Part shown: positions 13,701 to 16,662 of the stretch, piece by piece
Layout: every line of letters begins with the position of its first letter
Numbering within the stretch: the stretch's first letter is position 1
Assembly (NCBI GenBank): GCA_964369405.1
Contig: CAYJGB010000033.1
Coordinates: forward strand, 1 to 16,662
Direction: 5' to 3'
DNA: 16,662 bases
From: CAYJFG01 sp964369405
Lineage (GTDB): Bacteria; Bacillota; Clostridia; Oscillospirales; Acutalibacteraceae
Translations under genes and position numbers: made by a program
Notes under the pieces: generated by a model
Database searches by the model: none
What the model was told of the DNA's origin: nothing
What the model saw: only the letters and a program-made list of their open reading frames with translations

Positions 13701-16180
13701 AAACAACAGATACAAGTGTAACTCTTAATTGGTCAAGTGAAGATAATCAAAAAGGTGACAAAATCGAAATACAAGTTGCAAACTACCCTTCCGAAAATTT
13801 TATAACTCATGCAACAATAGATGCTGATAAAGATACAGTAGTCTTAACCGATTTATCCCCACATTCAATTTACGAGATACGAATTAAAACTATAGGTACC
13901 GATAATAATTTTGCTACTCTTATATCAGAAAGTCCATATTCTCATATAATTCAAGCAGAAACTCAACCAAAACAAGGAGATGGAACTCCTATTATTAAAG
14001 AATTGAACGATTATTATACATATTCAGGAGAAACTGCATTTTTTAAAACTGTTGTTACAACACCTTCTGACTCAGAAATATCTTACCAATGGCAATATTT
14101 TTCTAAAAGTAATACAGGAAAGTCAGAATGGAAAGATGTAAAAAACCATGCAAACATTTCGGAATTAACTTTATACAACGTTTCTGCTAAAGATGATGGT
14201 AACTTTTATCGTTGCAAAATAAGTCAAATGATTGATGGACAAGTACTAACTTTTTATACTAATGCAGCTACTCTTCATGTTAGAGATATTTTATCTAAAA
14301 CAACGCTAAGTATTGATGAAACCCAAAATACAGCAAGTGGACAATATGTATATAACACAGAGGAAACAAAATATTCTACACTTTTACTCAGTGCAACGTA
14401 TCAAAATCAAGTTTATGATGTACTTGAATATGATGTAGATAATAATGATGAAACTTTAAATAACTTCATTATTCAAAATAATTCAAACGCATTTTCAATT
14501 AAAACTGATACTAAAACTGAAAAACTAATAAAAGAAGCATTAGATTATAATAGTACTCAAATACTAATAACTAACACAGAAGATCTGACTAAATTAGTTA
14601 TGTCATATGAGTACAATGATGACTCCGGTAAAACAATAATTTCAGGTGATATCAATTTTAAGGATATGAGTGGTACAGTTATGTGTTTTCTACAAGAGGT
14701 TACTGTTACAGGATATTATTATAATTCTGAGGAAAATTATGTTATATATCAAACTACTCCATATTCAGTTGATAATAATATCTATACTTACATTTATTCA
14801 ACAGACCTTGAAGTGTTATCTTACCCTGACAGACTTCCTCACGATGTATTAGTACGCTCAATTCCGATTTCTCGTGTTCCCTTATCTTTAGAAGATGATA
14901 ATAGAAATGTTTATGACGAGGACAATATGACTAAAATTACTGTACAGCATAAATATACTGAATCTGTTCCACACATTGTTCCAGTAGAAGGGCAACCAGT
15001 AACTTTAACTGCACAAGTAGAAACTTTAAAAACTATTGCTAATGATAATGCAAAGCTAAAAAACCCTACTGGAACTATAAAATTTGAAATTTTTAATAAT
15101 AATAGTGATTATGTAGACACTATAACTTGTTTATTAAATGAAGAAAATAAGAATGATAGTTCTGGTAAATCTACTATTTCTTATGAATGGACACCTACTG
15201 AAGCTGGTGAATATGTAATAATAGCTGAGTACTATGGAAATGATAATTTAGAAAAATCTTCTTCTAATGAGGTTACTTATAATGCAATTAGTATAAATTC
15301 AACAGATGAAAAACAAGAGACAAAACAACTAAGTATAGACTTAAAAGATACAAACACTAATGAAATAGTATCACCAATTATTAATAATAACGAATCTGTA
15401 CTTTTAGATATTTATAATCAAGTTACTAATATGAAAGTAGAAGATGGCAATCAATTAATTGATTATACTCTTTCAAGAGAAGATATAGATACATCTAAAG
15501 TAATATATGAAGTAAGTATGGTTGACGGTCGCAGTGCAGAAGGATTTTATACCATAGAAAACAATATATTTACACCTCTTGAATATGGAGAATATTTAAT
15601 AACAGCTACATATAATAATGAGATAAAACAAATATCTAAAACTATAATTTCTGTAGTACCTAATAGACAAGATGACTTATCTTTTGCTCATAAGAATATT
15701 ACACAGTATACCAGTGAAAACGTTATTATAAATCAATTAGATACCGAAGAAAACGCAAATGTTACTTTTAAAAGCAGTGATAATAGTGTTGTAACTGTAG
15801 ATAAAAATGGAACACCATCAATAATTTCTGATGGTACAGCTATAATTACTGCTATATCAAAAATAAGTGGTAAGGTAGATGTAGAAGATAGTTATGAGTT
15901 AACTGTAATAGATGACTCTAGTTCAGTAATTAATCCAGAAGACGGTAATGATGATAACAACACTGATAATGACAATGATAATAACAAAGATGATAATGAC
16001 AAAAACAACAGTAATGATAACAATAGCAATTCCGATAATGATGATAACTCTACTGGTTCATCTAGTAGTAATGTTATTAGTACTGGAGATTTAAGAAACA
16101 TTGGATTACTTTTATTATTACTTAGTATCTCTGCAACTATAATCATTGTGACTATGAAAAAGAAAAAATTGCGTACTTAG
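10769..16180 (+). CDS. Giant surface-anchored FG-GAP/VCBS, FN3 and Ig-domain protein
   Basis: This 1803-residue exported protein opens with a signal peptide (1-31; Lys/Arg start, hydrophobic core, SVFA cleavage). FG-GAP/VCBS-type repeats with calcium-loop aspartates lie near 219-235 (NFDDDDLDEIAVY), 313-330 (GDLTGNDKDEIVI) and 388-402 (GDFDGDLNNELII), indicating a beta-propeller. Residues about 630-965 are not recognised: a Gly/Ala-rich stretch (650-705), alternating Ser/Thr strands, a helical segment (735-770), and GEFGIDYSGAYLWTDTSS (about 904-921). Then come an FN3 domain (967-1070), an Ig-like domain (1072-1172; YQWQYF, DDGNFYRC), an unknown part, a Big_3-type Ig domain (1391-1508) and a Big_2-type domain (1636-1715). 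An Asp/Asn/Ser-only stalk (1722-1768) precedes STGD, a transmembrane helix and KKKKLRT. It is likely an adhesin or toxin-like surface protein; the ligand is unknown. Confidence 0.9.
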   Translation: MNKTKALKRIISLVCVTTIMSTSLLSNSVFAKATEVDSSPTEESRSSDTLPSQSSDIYTAFGLDNTQPKLSDTEDVNPYGQDKTSTLVFNELVINNNVNKKTLLNDYDYNILKDGKIYDGVTKSDKINYVTRNSYPNNSKKDFIATKSDAIDLLNTGKESYVAKVGLTENGKNYDVYLSIDNVTTSTNLLTEYISTISTENYNVVMGSQFNGLLDIVCGNFDDDDLDEIAVYAPSTDKRSSIIVYDLNVEPVNETATQSSSEVHDSSHDYDDVKVSINRDKTQVLDIKNYSQQVKSSSGVLSYDNCPLVDLTTGDLTGNDKDEIVITTSNLLFSSMTDKNSIVPLTTILSYNGEKLEKIYSVSNKWEYEDEGGNKTTNYSFFGSAIIGDFDGDLNNELIIAGYDLNDEKDGISFETSQVNIQMIKYSYSDKKFILNPYNSSNDDSKNSEFNPGIVVDLKTPKTDISLQFLLQMASVALDSRTAQTQLFIEGVVFNFDESNNKFNEIFNGDIYKELGYNVWIESVSVGNFNNTPLYTEQLLISVCNSVSDKVYRQFMLFEMDASTSKISKTVDDIESFASNKLSNYDLQAVDTDSDSCILTYEGRSQYFTDPEVFTILQASPYFRDLVPYEDTYAWDGSTSIGSSNSTGTVLNNSIGAHLNATIGYENEITDGVGLFDVVAAKIGGFRAVAEFSAGAGYERSKVSETTYSINYSSDSLTDRVILGMVPMVRYTYEMYIPESNMPTKSEYESELERLKSDEDALNEYIDRYKSAFENGYDFGDSLPPMTVPYHIDIPKEFRTSVMDVEVYDEVANTFGYEPIKGNIISNEVGDPSSYSQDSKELKNYISASSEFDYVPQGGGEISQEVESSESTEQGVEWNGGVAINIEKNTMGVVTGGEFGIDYSGAYLWTDTSSTVYEGSVKGIPSDAIKDGFDNYDFKWQFGSWNDTINGQDCLVLGYLTQNVESSPKNVENISVLETTDTSVTLNWSSEDNQKGDKIEIQVANYPSENFITHATIDADKDTVVLTDLSPHSIYEIRIKTIGTDNNFATLISESPYSHIIQAETQPKQGDGTPIIKELNDYYTYSGETAFFKTVVTTPSDSEISYQWQYFSKSNTGKSEWKDVKNHANISELTLYNVSAKDDGNFYRCKISQMIDGQVLTFYTNAATLHVRDILSKTTLSIDETQNTASGQYVYNTEETKYSTLLLSATYQNQVYDVLEYDVDNNDETLNNFIIQNNSNAFSIKTDTKTEKLIKEALDYNSTQILITNTEDLTKLVMSYEYNDDSGKTIISGDINFKDMSGTVMCFLQEVTVTGYYYNSEENYVIYQTTPYSVDNNIYTYIYSTDLEVLSYPDRLPHDVLVRSIPISRVPLSLEDDNRNVYDEDNMTKITVQHKYTESVPHIVPVEGQPVTLTAQVETLKTIANDNAKLKNPTGTIKFEIFNNNSDYVDTITCLLNEENKNDSSGKSTISYEWTPTEAGEYVIIAEYYGNDNLEKSSSNEVTYNAISINSTDEKQETKQLSIDLKDTNTNEIVSPIINNNESVLLDIYNQVTNMKVEDGNQLIDYTLSREDIDTSKVIYEVSMVDGRSAEGFYTIENNIFTPLEYGEYLITATYNNEIKQISKTIISVVPNRQDDLSFAHKNITQYTSENVIINQLDTEENANVTFKSSDNSVVTVDKNGTPSIISDGTAIITAISKISGKVDVEDSYELTVIDDSSSVINPEDGNDDNNTDNDNDNNKDDNDKNNSNDNNSNSDNDDNSTGSSSSNVISTGDLRNIGLLLLLLSISATIIIVTMKKKKLRT
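15937..16062 (+). repeat. Low-complexity GAT/AAT codon tract encoding an acidic stalk
   Basis: Within the giant gene the DNA becomes almost only Asp, Asn and Ser codons (gat/gac/aat/aac), an imperfect trinucleotide repeat. Such tracts encode flexible wall-spanning stalks and can change length by slippage. Confidence 0.75.
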
Positions 16181-16337
16181 CTTTTGAACTAGCTATAAAA
16201 ACAAGTTAAATTTTCTTAGTAGTAATTATATATAGTATAACGTTATTAAGTAATTTTCCTCACCATAACTTAAAAAAATTGAACAGCCCCAATTTGTACA
16301 GACAGTACAAAAACCCCTTAGTAGATAGAATATTAAA
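16181..16337. other. Spacer with short inverted repeat, IS flank
   Basis: No gene is seen. TTGTAC (16294-16299) and GTACAA (16305-16310) form a 6-bp inverted repeat beside CCCCAATT, probably close to the end of the IS3-type remnant that follows. Immediately after the giant gene TAGCT...AGCTA gives a weak hairpin without a T tract. Confidence 0.35.
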
Positions 16338-16502
16338 TTAAGCAATAAACTGATTTCGTTGTTCTAACGGAGTCAGTTTTGTTTTTAGTTGAATTCTTTG
16401 GTGGTTATAGAAATAAATATATTCATCAATAATTTGTTTTGCTTGATTGAAAGTATCAATTTTAATTCTGTAAATACATTCAGTTTTTATATTATAATCC
16501 AG
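16338..16502 (-). pseudogene. C-terminal remnant of a second IS3-family transposase
   Basis: The minus strand reads DYNIKTECIYRIKI, then FNQAKQIIDEYIYFYNHQRI, QLKTKLTPLEQRNQF and a TAA at 16338-16340. The pattern (ECIY, then IdeYI-FYN-xRi and KlTPlE-R) is the end of the OrfB integrase region in IS3/IS150-type transposases. A TGA lies immediately upstream of the readable part and the sequence beyond is unrelated AT-rich DNA, so only about 54 codons remain. It differs from the other IS3 remnant in this window, which ends LTPVEFQLKGLK, so it came from a different element. Confidence 0.8.
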
Positions 16503-16662
16503 TCAATTAAATAAATATATATTTAAAGCATCTCTTAGAAGTGCTTGTATATTTGTATATACACTTTCTACTTTTACTCAACTGCACATAAAATAGTAAT
16601 AATTTATTATTTTGTTCAATTTAATATATTAAACCAATGTTGTGTTTTACAATGCAAATATA
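16503..16662. other. AT-rich tail of the window without visible genes
   Basis: Many stop codons occur in all frames and no clear ribosome binding site, promoter or RNA gene was found. Confidence 0.4.

Noticed and set aside
14670..14852. A 60-codon frame inside the giant gene, and likewise the 84-codon minus-strand frame at 15892-16146
   Set aside because: Both are shadows of the giant gene; the second is the complement of the Asp/Asn codon tract and gives only Leu/Ser.
16178..16200. A terminator directly after the giant gene
   Set aside because: The TAGCT/AGCTA stem is only 5 pairs and is followed by A-rich rather than T-rich sequence.

Overview
The window is very AT-rich. Its -35/-10 promoters, strong purine-rich Shine-Dalgarno sites, signal peptides and TGD-type wall-sorting tail all point to a low-GC Gram-positive bacterium, most likely a Clostridia-class anaerobe. 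No rRNA, tRNA or core housekeeping cluster is visible. The gene content (ArdA-like antirestriction protein, Fic toxins, IS3 and serine-recombinase remnants) marks an accessory, mobile-element-rich region. All family assignments are made by eye from motifs, without a database search.

Layout. (1) 197-1547, + strand: a two-gene operon with its own promoter, a palindrome at the predicted transcription start and a terminator. It encodes a secreted protein with a bacteriocin-like hydrophobic segment (298 aa) and a three-helix membrane protein (98 aa), a candidate toxin/immunity pair. (2) 1546-3180, - strand: an ArdA-like antirestriction protein in which the ArdA unit appears twice and is followed by an extra domain. 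Upstream, 3190-3560 is gene-free but full of inverted repeats and a five-copy array at exact 10-bp spacing, a candidate oriT or control region. (3) 3668-5995, + strand: a SAM methyltransferase, then a Fic antitoxin/toxin pair whose genes overlap by 8 bases, ending in a strong terminator. (4) 6023-7009, - strand: a second, unrelated Fic protein carrying its own N-terminal DNA-binding domain and its own inhibitory helix. Three direct repeats over its promoter look like an autoregulatory operator.

(5) 7098-8737, - strand: a decayed operon. It held a sigma-70-like factor, broken by a nonsense codon, translationally coupled to a long beta-rich protein, broken by stop codons and two frameshifts. 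Intact-looking pieces of both (196 and 85 codons) could be mistaken for genes. (6) 8875-9255, + strand: a short pyrophosphatase-family protein with a near-consensus promoter. (7) 9449-10489: mobile-element debris, namely the C-terminal part of a large serine recombinase (- strand), a perfect 14-bp hairpin, and an internally deleted IS3-family transposase (+ strand). (8) 10684-16180, + strand: a 1803-residue surface protein with signal peptide, FG-GAP/VCBS propeller repeats, an unusual Ser/Thr-rich middle region that could be pore-forming, FN3 and Ig-like domains, an Asp/Asn-rich stalk and a wall/membrane anchor. (9) 16338-16502, - strand: the tail of a second IS3-type transposase, so the giant gene is bracketed by IS3 remnants.

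Functionally the region mixes inter-bacterial or host-facing secreted products (1, 8) with mobile-element maintenance and defence-evasion functions (2, 3, 4) and decaying cargo (5, 7, 9).
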